Notes: generated by a model not told the origin, from the sequence alone. A DNA stretch of 64,000 bases from Gammaproteobacteria bacterium (GCA_010027845.1 RGUL01000001.1:1-64000), one strand, 5' to 3'; positions 18,914 through 28,370 are shown, counted from the stretch's first letter. Program-made: numbers and translations.

Positions 18914-20196
18914 GGTTTGAAGTCGGGATCCGCGCTCACGCGCCGCGCGCGCGTGCCGGCCGGCGCAGAGTAATAACCCGGATCTTCGTAAGTGCGCAGT
19001 CCGTCGCGCACTTTCACGATTGTCATCATGCCGCCCATTTCGAGATTACCGAACGGTCCCTGCCCCATCGCCATCGGCAAAGTATTTTCCGGCGTATCGT
19101 GGAAGGCCATGTCGGTGTGCACTTGGTGCTCCGCCATGCCTTGCTCGCCCATGGAAAAATAGCCGGGTAAATGTTTCGCGATCTGCGGGTCGAGATCGCG
19201 CTGTTTCACGCCCAGCGGATTCGGGATGTCGTGGCCCATGGCGTTCATGGTGTGATGCGATTTGTGGCAATGGAAGGCCCAATCGCCCGGCAACTTTGCG
19301 TCGAATTCGATATCGATCGTCGTGCCGACGGGGACCAACGCGGTGGTCATCAACCACTGCGCCGACTCTGGAATTCGGCCGGCATCGGTGCCGACGACCT
19401 TGAAATGCGCACCGTGTAAATGCATCGGATGGTCGTGCATCGACATGTTCGCCATACGAATGCGCACGCGTTGCCCCGTGCGCACGATCATGTGGTCGAT
19501 CGCCGGAAAGACCTTGCCGTTGAAGGTCCAAAGGTTGAAGTCGGTCATCACCGAGGGATCCGGGCGATAGGTGCCGGGATGCACCGCCCAGTTGTGCAGC
19601 ATGATGGCGAAGTCGCGATCGACGGCATGACGATTTTCCCGCGGGTGGATCACGAACAGCCCCATCATCCCCATCGCCGACTGCACCATTTCGTCGGCAT
19701 GCGGGTGATACATGCGCGTGCCCGATTCACGCAGCGTGAATTCGTAAACGTAGGTCTCACCGGGCTTGATTTGCGGTTGATTGAGCCCGCCTACGCCATC
19801 CATCCCGTTCGGTAACAAGATGCCGTGCCAATGCACGGTCGTATGCTCCGGCAATTTATTGGTGACGTAGATGCGGACCCGGTCACCCTCGACCGCTTCG
19901 ATGGTCGGACCCGGCGTACTACCGTTGTAACCCCAAGCCTTGATCCGCGTACCCGGTGCGAACTCGTGCTCGATTTCTTCGGCGATCAGATGGAATTCTT
20001 TGACACCGCTCTTGAGCTTATACGGCAGGCTGCGACCATTCAGCGTCACGACCGGGACGGGCGGACGCAACGCGTCGCCGGTCGGCGCCGATCTGCCGGC
20101 CGCGACGGCACCGGCCCCACCAGCACCGGCCGCACCAGCACCGGCGGCGAGCAATAATTGCCGACGATTCACCTTGGTTTCGTCTCGTTCGCTCAC
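18910..20196 (-). CDS. Multicopper oxidase (CopA/CueO-like), Tat-exported
   Basis: A copper oxidase of 428 residues. The start GTG 20196 makes a GTGA overlap with the TolC-like gene; the N-terminus NRRQLLLAAGAGAAGAGGAG resembles a twin-arginine signal. Copper ligands are in all four expected places: TVHWHGI, YHPHADE, HDHPMHLHGAHF and the type 1/3 motif HCHKSHHTMNAMGH. Methionine-rich stretches (VQSAMGMMG, MAMGQGP...MGGMM) suggest Cu(I) handling. It is the last gene of the btuB-btuM-tolC-like operon; copper tolerance is inferred from family. Confidence 0.88.
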   Translation of the reverse strand: MSERDETKVNRRQLLLAAGAGAAGAGGAGAVAAGRSAPTGDALRPPVPVVTLNGRSLPYKLKSGVKEFHLIAEEIEHEFAPGTRIKAWGYNGSTPGPTIEAVEGDRVRIYVTNKLPEHTTVHWHGILLPNGMDGVGGLNQPQIKPGETYVYEFTLRESGTRMYHPHADEMVQSAMGMMGLFVIHPRENRHAVDRDFAIMLHNWAVHPGTYRPDPSVMTDFNLWTFNGKVFPAIDHMIVRTGQRVRIRMANMSMHDHPMHLHGAHFKVVGTDAGRIPESAQWLMTTALVPVGTTIDIEFDAKLPGDWAFHCHKSHHTMNAMGHDIPNPLGVKQRDLDPQIAKHLPGYFSMGEQGMAEHQVHTDMAFHDTPENTLPMAMGQGPFGNLEMGGMMTIVKVRDGLRTYEDPGYYSAPAGTRARRVSADPDFKP

Positions 20197-21584
20197 GGCG
20201 TCGCCCCCTTGGCAGGTTCCTCGCCACGCACTAACGCAAGATCGCCGCTCGCGCGCGCTAATTGCGCCCGCGCGAGCCAATAATCGCGCAGCGCTGCTAC
20301 CGACTCGATCTCGGCCTCGATCGCCACCTGCTTCGCGTGCATGGGATCGAACGGCCCGCGCAGCATGTAAAAGAATTCACGGGCATTACCGTCGACGATC
20401 TTCAGACGCGCCGGCAACACTTCGGTCTGCCAGGTTTGTGCGCGACGTCGCGCGTTGGCGAGCGCCGCCGTCGCAAGCCTAAGATCACGTCGCACATCGA
20501 GCAGCTTCGCCTCGAGTTCGCGCAGCGCCAACCGCGCCTCGGCATCGCCTGCAGCGATTTGCGCCGTGCGCGCATCGAACAACGGCAACTCGAGCGCGGC
20601 CGTCGGACCACTCAGGCGCTCGCCGTTGGGCTCTTTTTCACGTGCGGCGCCGACCTCGAGCGCCGGCACGAGGCGCGTGCCGCGCGCGATTCCGACTCGC
20701 TGCAAACTCGCCTCGGCACGCTGCCTTGCGGCGCGCAGATCGAGCCGTCGCTCGAGGGCTGCCGCCTCGGTAACGTTCGTCACCGGGTCGTCGGCCGGCA
20801 GCGCCGGTAAGCGGCCGGCGATGCGCAGCGGCGTATCGCGACCCAATACGCCGAGCAGACGCGATAATGAGAGTCGCGCCTCCAGCGCTTCCAGCGTCGC
20901 CGCGTCGAATCGATCGCGGGCCTCGAGATGCAAAGTGCGCTCGGCCTCGAAGTCGAACGCCTTGATGTTGCCGGCATCACGATAGCGACCGGCGACTTCG
21001 AACGCGAGGCGTCCAAGTTCTGCATGCTGACGGCGCAACTCGGCGATTCGCTCGGCCGCTTGCAGTGTCCAGAGCGCCGAACGCGCTTCGAGTGCCAAAT
21101 GCTCAACGTCACGTGCGGCTTCCGAGCGCGCGCCGGCGAGTTCGGTCTCGGCAGCAGCTCGCCGCATCGGCAAGGTCAAAAGTCCAATCAAATTTTGGGT
21201 GAGCCCCCATTCCACGCGCGCCCCACCGCCATCTGCGAGCGTGCGTCGCTGCCAGTCGATCAAAGGATTCGGTGCTGCAGCCGCCTCGAGATATTGGGCG
21301 CGTGCCACGCCGAGTTTCTCGAAGTGCGCCTGTAAATCGGGACTGGCGAGCAAAGCGACCTGCGCAGCCCGATCGGCATCGAGCTCACCGGTCAATAATT
21401 CGTCGACACGCCGCTGCGCCGCCTTATCGGCTGCGGAATCTTGTCGCCAGGCAACCGCGCCGGCCGCTTGAGAAAAAGACTCGGGCTCGAGGTGCGCGCA
21501 ACCAGCCAACACCGAGCACAGGGTGACGAGCACCGGAGCGGATAGACGCGCGCGACGGTCGAGCCCGCCCACAGTTACCGTCAC
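20193..21584 (-). CDS. TolC-family outer-membrane channel lipoprotein
   Basis: A 463-residue outer-membrane efflux protein. The start is GTG 21584, with GTGA overlap to btuM. The signal ends in lipobox VLAGC-A, as in NodT/OprM-type factors. Long alpha-helical Ala/Glu/Arg-rich segments (ARSEAARDVEHLALEARSALWTLQAAERIAELRRQHAEL and the C-terminal copy) form the periplasmic tunnel. The family pairs with metal or drug efflux systems. Here it overlaps a multicopper oxidase gene downstream by GTGA, suggesting copper export or detoxification; no RND or ABC pump partner is adjacent. Confidence 0.85.
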   Translation of the reverse strand: MTVTVGGLDRRARLSAPVLVTLCSVLAGCAHLEPESFSQAAGAVAWRQDSAADKAAQRRVDELLTGELDADRAAQVALLASPDLQAHFEKLGVARAQYLEAAAAPNPLIDWQRRTLADGGGARVEWGLTQNLIGLLTLPMRRAAAETELAGARSEAARDVEHLALEARSALWTLQAAERIAELRRQHAELGRLAFEVAGRYRDAGNIKAFDFEAERTLHLEARDRFDAATLEALEARLSLSRLLGVLGRDTPLRIAGRLPALPADDPVTNVTEAAALERRLDLRAARQRAEASLQRVGIARGTRLVPALEVGAAREKEPNGERLSGPTAALELPLFDARTAQIAAGDAEARLALRELEAKLLDVRRDLRLATAALANARRRAQTWQTEVLPARLKIVDGNAREFFYMLRGPFDPMHAKQVAIEAEIESVAALRDYWLARAQLARASGDLALVRGEEPAKGATP

Positions 21585-22135
21585 CGATGCTCGACCGGCA
21601 CCACCGCACGACGCTGCAACACGAGTTGCGCCATCAGGCCCACGGTGACGTAGGCCGCCATGGTGAACAGATAGTGCGGGAAATAGCCGATGACCGCAGT
21701 GACGTACGTCGCAGCAGTTGCACCTGAGGTGTTCGCAAACAAGAACATGCCGAGGTTGGCGATGCAGAACGTCGCCGCGGCGCCCGCGGCGACGGCCACC
21801 GGCGCGCGCAGCAGTGACTCAGTCGTCGCACCCGCGACCCACAGCGCACCGTAAGCGGGGATCAAAAATGCGTACGCGGGCGAAAAGCAATCGGCCGGCG
21901 TGCCGAGCGCCACGGCCGCAAGATCGGTCGCGAACGCCAACCCAAAGAAAAGCGCGAAAATGCGAAGCTTACGCAACCACAGACCACCGAGAAAGAAGAC
22001 CGCCCACGACGCATCGGGCGGGCTCGCGTATTCACCGAAGTGACCGAGCCGAGTGGCGCCCATCAGCAACACGAGTGCCATCAGGACGAGCAACCGTAGT
22101 TGCGGAGTGGTGATTGAGTTTTTGTCGAACAGCAT
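21581..22135 (-). CDS. btuM: BtuM-type cobalamin transporter (solitary ECF S-component-like membrane protein)
   Basis: A 184-residue protein with about six hydrophobic helices. Its size, its place right after btuB under a cobalamin riboswitch, and a single Cys at residue 83 (GTPADCFSPAYAF) match the BtuM family, in which a conserved Cys (Cys80 in the Thiobacillus denitrificans protein) contacts the cobalt of cobalamin. BtuM proteins are proposed to carry B12 across the inner membrane without a dedicated ECF motor. The start ATG 22135 is 13 nt after btuB. The assignment rests on context and size rather than a searched match. Confidence 0.75.
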   Translation of the reverse strand: MLFDKNSITTPQLRLLVLMALVLLMGATRLGHFGEYASPPDASWAVFFLGGLWLRKLRIFALFFGLAFATDLAAVALGTPADCFSPAYAFLIPAYGALWVAGATTESLLRAPVAVAAGAAATFCIANLGMFLFANTSGATAATYVTAVIGYFPHYLFTMAAYVTVGLMAQLVLQRRAVVPVEHR

Positions 22136-22148
22136 ACGAAGACCCCTG

Positions 22149-23940
22149 TCAGCGAGCGCCGAGATAACGAACGGTAAAAAACGCCTCCCGACCCGTTGCA
22201 GGATACAACGAAGCGGACTCGTAGCGGTGATCGAGCGCGTTCGCGAGGCGGAATTGCAGCTCGACGGCAGGCGTCGCCCGATATGCGGCAGTCAAATCCA
22301 TCGTGGCATAGGCGCCGAGCCGGGTCCGATTAGCGAGGTCGTCGAATCGCGCGCTGGCAAAAGTCAGCGCTGCGGCCAAATCGAACGCGCTGTTCTGCCA
22401 GCCCAGCGTCGAGCGACCGGACCAACGTGGGCGACGCGGCAGCTCGCGGACACGGCTCGCACCGACCGACCGATCGATCGCCTCCAGCCACGACAGCGAT
22501 TGTTGCCAACGCCAGCCGCCCGCGCGCCACTCGACATGACCGTCGGCGCCCGTCAACCTCGCCCGCGCGATATTTTTGGGTAGATAGGTGACGGTATCGA
22601 AGGCGACCAAATCGTCGACCGAGCTCTGATACGTCGACAACGACCAACGACCCCACGGCGTCTGCTGCTTGACGCCGAGTTCGCCGGTCACTGCGCGCTC
22701 CGGCGAGAGCTTCGGATTACCGAATAACGGGTAATACAAATCATTGAAGGTCGGCGCACGGAACGCGTTCGCGACGCTCGCGTACCAATGCAAACCCGCA
22801 GCCCCTCGCCAACCGAGGCCAAGACTGCCAGTGGAATGGCTGCCGAATTGCTGGTTATCGTCGAGGCGCGCCGAAACGCTGACGCTCGCCGCACCCGCTG
22901 CGCTCGCATACTGCAAAAAGGCCGCTTGATTACGCCGCGCGTCGACCGTAAATGCGGTGCTGCTGACGACCCGATCGCGCAGCCAATCGACCCCGGCGAC
23001 CCAGCGTCCGCCCGCCGCAGAGAACACGTTTTGCCAACTCGCACTGTCGCGCAACGAATCGAACCGCGAAGTCGATTTGGTACCGAGACGAAACGACGTC
23101 GAACGATCGATCGCCCGACCGACGTTGAGCGTCGATTCGATGCCGTCGATCCAGGCGCCCGTCGCCCGCAACCCGGCGACCTCGTTACGCAGCGACGACT
23201 CGTTCAAAAACGAACTGTCGAACGCGACGTGCGCAGTGGCGCGTTGTGCAAAACCCTCGACACGCGTGCCGGCGCCGACTTCGGCGCCCGCGCGAACGTT
23301 GTAACTCGTGTTGCGATACGGGTCGCGGTCGGGTTCGTAGGTGAAGCAGCCGCCGCCCGGTGGAAACGGCGCTCCGAGACAGGCATTCGTGCCATCGGTC
23401 GCGAAATGGGACGCCTGCAAATCAACCCAAGCCATTGGAGCCGCTCGTCAGTCGCAGCGACGGCGCTGCATTTGCACCGCGTCGCGTGAAGATCTGCACG
23501 ATGCCCGACATCGCATCGGGGCCATAAAGGCTCGAGCGCGGGCCACGCACGATTTCGATGCGCTCGATGTTGTCGAGCGGCAAATCTTGCAACGCGGGAA
23601 TACCCGCCGTCACCGAACCGATGCGCACACCGTCGACCAACCATAACGTGTGACCGGAGTTACCGCCGCGCATGAACAAAGAAATCGGCTGGCCGACACC
23701 GCCGAGTTTTGCGACGTTGACGCCCTCGACGCCCGCGAGTACCTCATCGAGGGTGCGCGCTTGCGATCGAGCGATCGCCGCGCGATCGATGACCGTCACC
23801 GAGGCGAGCGCATCGTCGATACTCTCGTCGACGCGCGACGCCGTCACCAACACCGTTTCGTCTGCGGCAGCGGCCACGCCCGCGACGGACGACAGCACGA
23901 TCGCACAGACGGCACGAGCCGCACGCCCCGAATGAAACAT
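22149..23940 (-). pseudogene. btuB: TonB-dependent cobalamin receptor BtuB, split by frameshift
   Basis: Outer-membrane B12 receptor in two frames. The first part (23422-23940) has the signal peptide, TonB box ETVLVTASR and the plug domain (VDGVRIGSVTAG, IERIEIVRGPRSSLYGPDAMSGIVQIFTRRG), then ends GSNGLG-stop. The second part (22149-23435) resumes with DLQASHFATDGTNACLG and runs through the barrel to FTVRYLGAR. Compared with BtuB, some 12-17 residues appear to be missing at the junction, so this is a small out-of-frame deletion rather than a 1-nt slip. It could be a true lesion or an assembly fault. A B12 riboswitch lies upstream. Confidence 0.88.
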
Positions 23941-23989
23941 TCAAAACTCCCTCGCGCGACCACCCGTGCGCGATCAAAAAGTTACGACG

Positions 23990-24185
23990 ATCACGAGGCC
24001 GGTCTCCGGACTGACGAGTGCGCGCGGGGCGCCGCGAACCGCCTTCCCGTGCCGCGACGGACACAGTGGCGCAGATAAGGTTCGCTCGACTCGATCACCG
24101 TTGCGGGGGCAGTGTCGGATTAGCGGCTGGGCCGCGCACCAACTTCCCGTTTCACCCGGATCGTTGCGAGCGACCCGGACACCTC
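23990..24185 (-). promoter_or_regulatory. Cobalamin (AdoCbl) riboswitch upstream of btuB
   Basis: Read on the minus strand, the leader contains the conserved cobalamin-aptamer blocks in order: GGTGTCCGGG (5' P2/P3 region), GAAACGGGAAGTTGGTGC, GACACTGCCCCCGCAACGGT, the B12-box-like GCGCCACTGTG, CACGGGAAGGCGG, and CAGTCCGGAGACCGGCC at the 3' end. It fills most of the 311-nt gap between selO and btuB; GAGGGAG follows as the btuB ribosome site. The riboswitch should repress btuB-btuM and the two coupled genes when adenosylcobalamin is plentiful. Exact boundaries are approximate. Confidence 0.93.
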
Positions 24186-24251
24186 ATGAACGTCGCGGAG
24201 GCTACGCCTGCGATCGACACGCGTCAACGCGACGACGGCCGAGCGTCCGCT

Positions 24252-25835
24252 TTACGAACTGCAGGACAGCGCCGAGCAACCGGCCTTGTCACGCGCCCAT
24301 GCCGGTCGCCGCGCGGCAAAAATTTCTGCACCGCGCACTGCACGATATGGGTTGCGCAACAATTCGAGTAGGCGTTCGAGTAACGTGGCATCGCCCTGCT
24401 CAAGCGCCTCGATCGCTTGGTGCGTCAGATAGTTACGGGGTAAATAAAGGGGATTGTCGAGATCCATCGCGCGACGCCGTACCTCGCGATCACCCACATC
24501 ACCGCGACGCACGCGCGCCTCGTGCGCATCGAACCATGCATGCCATCGCTGCAAAAGCGTCGGCGCGGGCAGTACCGCGCAGGCGTCTTCCAGCAGCGAC
24601 TCGAACGACTCGGGTTCGGGCGCGAGCCGCCGCGACAGTTCGCGGAAAAACACCGGCAGATCGGCATCGCTGGCCGCAAGCAATTCATAGAGTTCGTCGA
24701 GCCATGCGGCATCGGTGTCGACGTCGACTGCGCCGACGCCGAGTTTGCGTGCGAGCATCGCGGAATGCGTCGCTTCGAAAGTCGCCGCGTAGCGCTCAAG
24801 CCCCGCCTGCAGCAGCGTCTCGTCGTCGACGAGTGACCGCAACGCCGACGCGAGCCGCGCCAAATTCCACGCGCCGATTTGCGGCTGGCGCGCGTAGGCA
24901 TAACGGCGGCCGCTCGCGTCGGTGGTGTTCGGGGTCCAAAGTGGATCCCAGGTTTCGAGCCAACCGTACGGGCCGTAATCGATCGTCAGACCGAGGATCG
25001 ACATGTTGTCGGTGTTCATCACCCCGTGCACGAAGCCCACCCGCATCCAGTGGGCGATCATCACGGCAGTGCGCGCGCAGATTTCTTCGAACCAGAGCGC
25101 GTATCGCCGCGGGTCGTCGCCTTCGATCGAGGGGTAATGATGGCGGATGACGAAATCGGCGAGTTTGCGCAAGGTTTCATGTTCGCCGCGTACCGCATGC
25201 AGCTCGAAATTCCCGAAGCGTACGAACGACGGCGCGACCCGACAAACGATCGCGCCCGGCTCCGCGCGCGGATTACCGTCATAGAACATGTCGCGAATCA
25301 CCGGCTCACCGGTCGCAACCAAACTGAGCGCGCGCGTGGTCGGCACACCGAGCCCGTGCATCGCCTCGCTACACAAAAATTCGCGCAGCGACGAGCGCAG
25401 CACCGCACGCCCGTCGGCGTGCCGCGAATATGGTGTGCGGCCGGCACCTTTCAATTGTAGTTCGAAGCGTCGACCCGCGGTGGTCGTCAGCTCCCCCAAA
25501 GAAATCGCGCGGCCGTCACCGAGCTGATCGGCCCAATGTCCGAATTGATGACCGCCGTAACGCGCCGCCCAAGGCTGCATACCCCTGCCCCGCGCGTTGC
25601 CGGCGAGAATTTCGACGTCGGGGTCACGGGCACTCGCAGCCGCCGGTTTTTTTAGCTCCAACTCTGTTGCGAGCAGATCGGACCAAGCCAGCAAACGCGG
25701 TGCGGCAACGCGCGTCGGCTCGACGTAGCTGTAGCAGGCATCGCCGACGAGACGCGTCTCGTTGCGCCGCTCAGGATCGGCCGGCAGCTCATCGAGATAG
25801 CGATGTGTGAACTCGAGATCGACCAGTCGCCTCAC
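24252..25835 (-). CDS. selO: SelO/YdiU pseudokinase-fold protein AMPylase
   Basis: A 527-residue SelO protein, which transfers AMP from ATP to protein hydroxyls under redox control. Conserved stretches: AARYGGHQFGHWADQLGDGRAISLGE, RFELQLKGAGRTPYSRHADGRAVLRSSLREFLCSEAMH, HGVMNTDNMSILGLTIDYGPYGWLE, and the C-terminal CSALSCSS, where Cys takes the place of selenocysteine found in animal SelO. The start is GTG. It is divergent from the MOSC gene across 42 nt. The riboswitch for btuB lies directly downstream. Confidence 0.92.
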   Translation of the reverse strand: MRRLVDLEFTHRYLDELPADPERRNETRLVGDACYSYVEPTRVAAPRLLAWSDLLATELELKKPAAASARDPDVEILAGNARGRGMQPWAARYGGHQFGHWADQLGDGRAISLGELTTTAGRRFELQLKGAGRTPYSRHADGRAVLRSSLREFLCSEAMHGLGVPTTRALSLVATGEPVIRDMFYDGNPRAEPGAIVCRVAPSFVRFGNFELHAVRGEHETLRKLADFVIRHHYPSIEGDDPRRYALWFEEICARTAVMIAHWMRVGFVHGVMNTDNMSILGLTIDYGPYGWLETWDPLWTPNTTDASGRRYAYARQPQIGAWNLARLASALRSLVDDETLLQAGLERYAATFEATHSAMLARKLGVGAVDVDTDAAWLDELYELLAASDADLPVFFRELSRRLAPEPESFESLLEDACAVLPAPTLLQRWHAWFDAHEARVRRGDVGDREVRRRAMDLDNPLYLPRNYLTHQAIEALEQGDATLLERLLELLRNPYRAVRGAEIFAARRPAWARDKAGCSALSCSS

Positions 25836-25877
25836 GGCCGTTGCTCCCTGCGATGCAGCACTCTACTCTCGCTCATC

Positions 25878-26711
25878 ATGCACGCACGCATCGCTTCTTT
25901 GCACCTTCATCCGATCAAATCCTGTCGGGCGGTCGACTGCGACGTCGCACGTCTCGACCGCTACGGTCTCGCCGACGATCGAGCGGCGATGGTGGTCGAT
26001 GCGAACGGCAAATTCATCAGCCAACGTTCGCACCCGACACTCGCTCGCGTCGTCGTCACCCCGCAAGACTCCGGGCTGCTAATCTCGACCGATCACTCGG
26101 CGACAACCTTGTTCGTACCGCGACCGACGACCGACGCGACGTTGCGTCGTGTGACCGTCTGGGGCGACACCGTCGATGCACGAAGCGCGGGCGCAGCGGC
26201 CGCCGATTTTTTTAGCACGATGCTCGGCGAGGCTTGCGAACTTGTGTTCGCAAGTACCGAGACCGAGCGTCTTCAAAATAACGAGTGGACCGATGGCCTA
26301 CCGGTCGCGGTCAATTTTCAGGATGGTTATCCGATCTTGGTGTGCAATCGCGCTTCACTGGCTGCGCTCCAAGGGCGCTTACCGCAACCGCTGCCGATGA
26401 CGCGCTTCCGACCGAACGTTGTGCTCGACGGCCTCGAAGCGTTCGCGGAAGACACGATCGACGAATTGCAGATCGGTGCGGTGACCTTACGACTCGCGAA
26501 GCCCTGTACGCGATGTGGCATCACGGGCATTGACCAGACGAGCGGCGAGCTTGCCAACGAACCGCTCACGGCATTGCGCAAGTTTCGTTACGACGCGCGC
26601 CTAAAAGGCGTCACGTTCGGCTGGAACGCCGTCGTCGTGCACGGCGCAGGACTCAACTTGCGCGTCGGCGATACCGTTACGGTGCGCCGACGAGTGGCAC
26701 CCGCGAGGTGA
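25878..26711 (+). CDS. MOSC-domain protein (YcbX/MARC-like N-terminal beta-barrel plus MOSC)
   Basis: A 277-residue protein, with the start chosen at ATG 25878 (MHARIASLHLHPIKSCRAVDCD); the upstream track extension overlaps selO and is not credible. Residues 1-115 are the MOSC N-terminal domain (LHLHPIKSC, DRAAMVVDANGKFISQR); the MOSC core carries NDG-like DGLPVAVN, RFRPNVVLDGLEAFAED and the molybdenum-cofactor Cys motif KPCTRCGITGID. The family uses Moco to reduce N-hydroxylated compounds. The [2Fe-2S] C-terminal domain of YcbX is absent. Its 3' end overlaps the convergent desaturase gene by 35 nt. Confidence 0.88.
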   Translation: MHARIASLHLHPIKSCRAVDCDVARLDRYGLADDRAAMVVDANGKFISQRSHPTLARVVVTPQDSGLLISTDHSATTLFVPRPTTDATLRRVTVWGDTVDARSAGAAAADFFSTMLGEACELVFASTETERLQNNEWTDGLPVAVNFQDGYPILVCNRASLAALQGRLPQPLPMTRFRPNVVLDGLEAFAEDTIDELQIGAVTLRLAKPCTRCGITGIDQTSGELANEPLTALRKFRYDARLKGVTFGWNAVVVHGAGLNLRVGDTVTVRRRVAPAR

Positions 26712-27756
26712 CCTGCCCTCTAAAATCGAGCCACGAGTGCGTAGCGAAGTCGTACAACTTACAACTGCGCACGCACTCGGCGTATAGCCGCCAGTTCATC
26801 CGATAGGTTCGATATTGATCCTGGAATTTTTCTTCCAGCATGCGCTGTGCACGGCGTAAGGAGTACATCGGAATGCGTGGATTCAGATGATGCGCGTTGT
26901 GTTCCATGATGTTGTGCAGTAGCCGATCGATACCGAACGGCAATTTCACGTGCGCGGTCGAGGTGAGGTAAGCGCGATAGCGCTGCCAGTCGTGGCGCTT
27001 TTGAAACCATGCGATTGAGGGATGCGTGTGATGCACGAACACGACGAAACCCATCACTGCGTTCCAAGTCGCGAACGGCAAAAACACGCCGAGCGTCAAC
27101 AACAACCACACGCTCTGCCCGGAGTCGACCGCGGCCAACACCACGAGCGCGATCCACAGCGCCATCGCGGCGGTTACGAGTGCGCTGTCCCAATGATATT
27201 TCGGGCGGCTCGCACCGATCTGACGCTTGGTTGCGAAATAGAGTTTCTTCCACCACAGCTCGACGAAGTAATAGAGACCCCAGCCTAGACCACTGCGATA
27301 GATGCGCTCGAGCGCGCGCCGCCACATCGGCAAAGCGTCGAATTCTTCTTTGGAGAACGGCGCCCAAACCTGATCGCGGCCCTTCAAATTGTTAAAGCCG
27401 TGGTGGGCGACGTTGTGGCCGACGTCCCAAAGACTAAACGCGGTCATCGAGGGCAGGAACGCCACACGACCGAAGATGTCGTTCAGCAGTGGGCTTTTGA
27501 AAAAGCTGCCGTGACAGGCGTCGTGGCCGATGAGGAACAAGCGCACGATGCCGGCGGTGATGAGGGCCGAGCCCAAAAGCTTCCAGCCCAACGCATTTTC
27601 CAGCACCACTAGCGCGATGCCGAGCCCGAAAATACCGAGGTCGGCCGCCAGCGCGAACAGCGGTCGCCAAAAACCGGCGTTCTCAAACGCCAGCAGCAGC
27701 GCTTTACGGCTGATGCCAGGGCTAGGATCGGCTTGGGGAGGACCTATCGCATCCAT
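26677..27756 (-). CDS. Membrane fatty acid desaturase
   Basis: A 359-residue di-iron membrane desaturase. The three histidine boxes are all present: GHDACH (about residue 77), HNVAHH (about 114) and HNAHH (about 289, in MEHNAHHLNPRIPMYSLRRA). Hydrophobic pairs of helices lie between boxes. The head-on LWDVGHNVAHHGFNNLKGRDQVWAPFS and the third box resemble delta-12/omega-3-type acyl-lipid desaturases, but position specificity and possible beta-carotene ketolase-like roles cannot be settled by eye. The 3' end overlaps the MOSC gene. Confidence 0.85.
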   Translation of the reverse strand: MDAIGPPQADPSPGISRKALLLAFENAGFWRPLFALAADLGIFGLGIALVVLENALGWKLLGSALITAGIVRLFLIGHDACHGSFFKSPLLNDIFGRVAFLPSMTAFSLWDVGHNVAHHGFNNLKGRDQVWAPFSKEEFDALPMWRRALERIYRSGLGWGLYYFVELWWKKLYFATKRQIGASRPKYHWDSALVTAAMALWIALVVLAAVDSGQSVWLLLTLGVFLPFATWNAVMGFVVFVHHTHPSIAWFQKRHDWQRYRAYLTSTAHVKLPFGIDRLLHNIMEHNAHHLNPRIPMYSLRRAQRMLEEKFQDQYRTYRMNWRLYAECVRSCKLYDFATHSWLDFRGQVTSRVPLVGAP

Positions 27757-27837
27757 CGTGACTGCACCTCTCGGACCATCGGCCGGCGACCCCGGCCGAT
27801 AGTGTGCAGTCTAACAGAAGCGCGCTACGAGATTATT

Positions 27838-28221
27838 TCAGGCAGCAGGCTGCTGTGTGTCACGCGCGAGGAACACGATCGCCTGCTTCAAAGTGTCGCG
27901 TTCGGAGGTGATTCGGTGCAATTCGCGACGCAAGCGCTGCACTTCGCTCAGTTCACCCGCGGCGATCGCCGGCGCGGACCGGGCGACACCGTTGGCGTGG
28001 GCACCCGGCTTTCCGGCGGCGGCACGACCACGCTTGCCCCGCCCGTGCTTCGCACCAGACGGTTTTTCGGCAGCGGCGTCGCGAAATTCTTTGATCCAGC
28101 GACTGAGAACGTTTTGGCGGATGCCGATTTCACGGGCGGCTTGCGAGGCGGAGATCCCGCGATCGCGAATCTGCCGAACGGTTTCGATTTTGTAGTCTGA
28201 ACTGAAACTGCGACGCGGCAT
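27838..28221 (-). mobile_element. Orphan IS3-family transposase OrfA (orfB absent)
   Basis: A 127-residue OrfA-like protein. The start is the ATG at 28221, with GAGGAA upstream. Residues 1-50 form a helix-turn-helix (RRSFSSDYKIETVRQIRDRGISASQAAREIGIRQNVLSRWIKEF), and the C-terminus has the leucine-zipper-like VQRLRRELHRITSERDTLKQAIVFLARD seen in IS3/IS911 OrfA. A basic, Gly/Ala-rich linker sits between. No orfB with a DDE integrase core follows, and no clear IS terminal repeats were seen, so this is a remnant or a domesticated DNA-binding protein. Confidence 0.8.
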
Positions 28222-28315
28222 GGTCATTCCTCGGCGAGTTAGGTTAGTGAGTTTTCGTAGGCCGGATGCGACCGCGAGCCCAGCCGAAACCAACCTTGAG
28301 GCCGAAGATAGGGAG

Positions 28316-28367
28316 GCGCTAGCGAGCGCGTCAACGCGCTAGCGCACAAACCGATTCCGTTTCGGAA
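28316..28367. repeat. Two small inverted repeats between aceE and the orfA remnant
   Basis: GCGCTAGC (28316-28323) pairs with GCTAGCGC (28338-28345), with an inner GCG/CGC pair around a TCAA loop. Next to it TTCCG-TTT-CGGAA (28355-28367) forms a 5-bp hairpin 3 nt after the aceE stop. They may serve as an aceE terminator, although no T-tract follows, or may be a leftover of the element that brought orfA. Confidence 0.45.
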
Positions 28368-28370
28368 CGA

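Noticed and set aside
23966-25150. 394-codon plus-strand ORF across the riboswitch and selO
   Set aside because: Antisense to a cobalamin aptamer and to conserved selO; Arg-rich shadow.
27948-28133. Possible separate gene within the orfA region
   Set aside because: Another frame of the OrfA linker; no start signal or domain.
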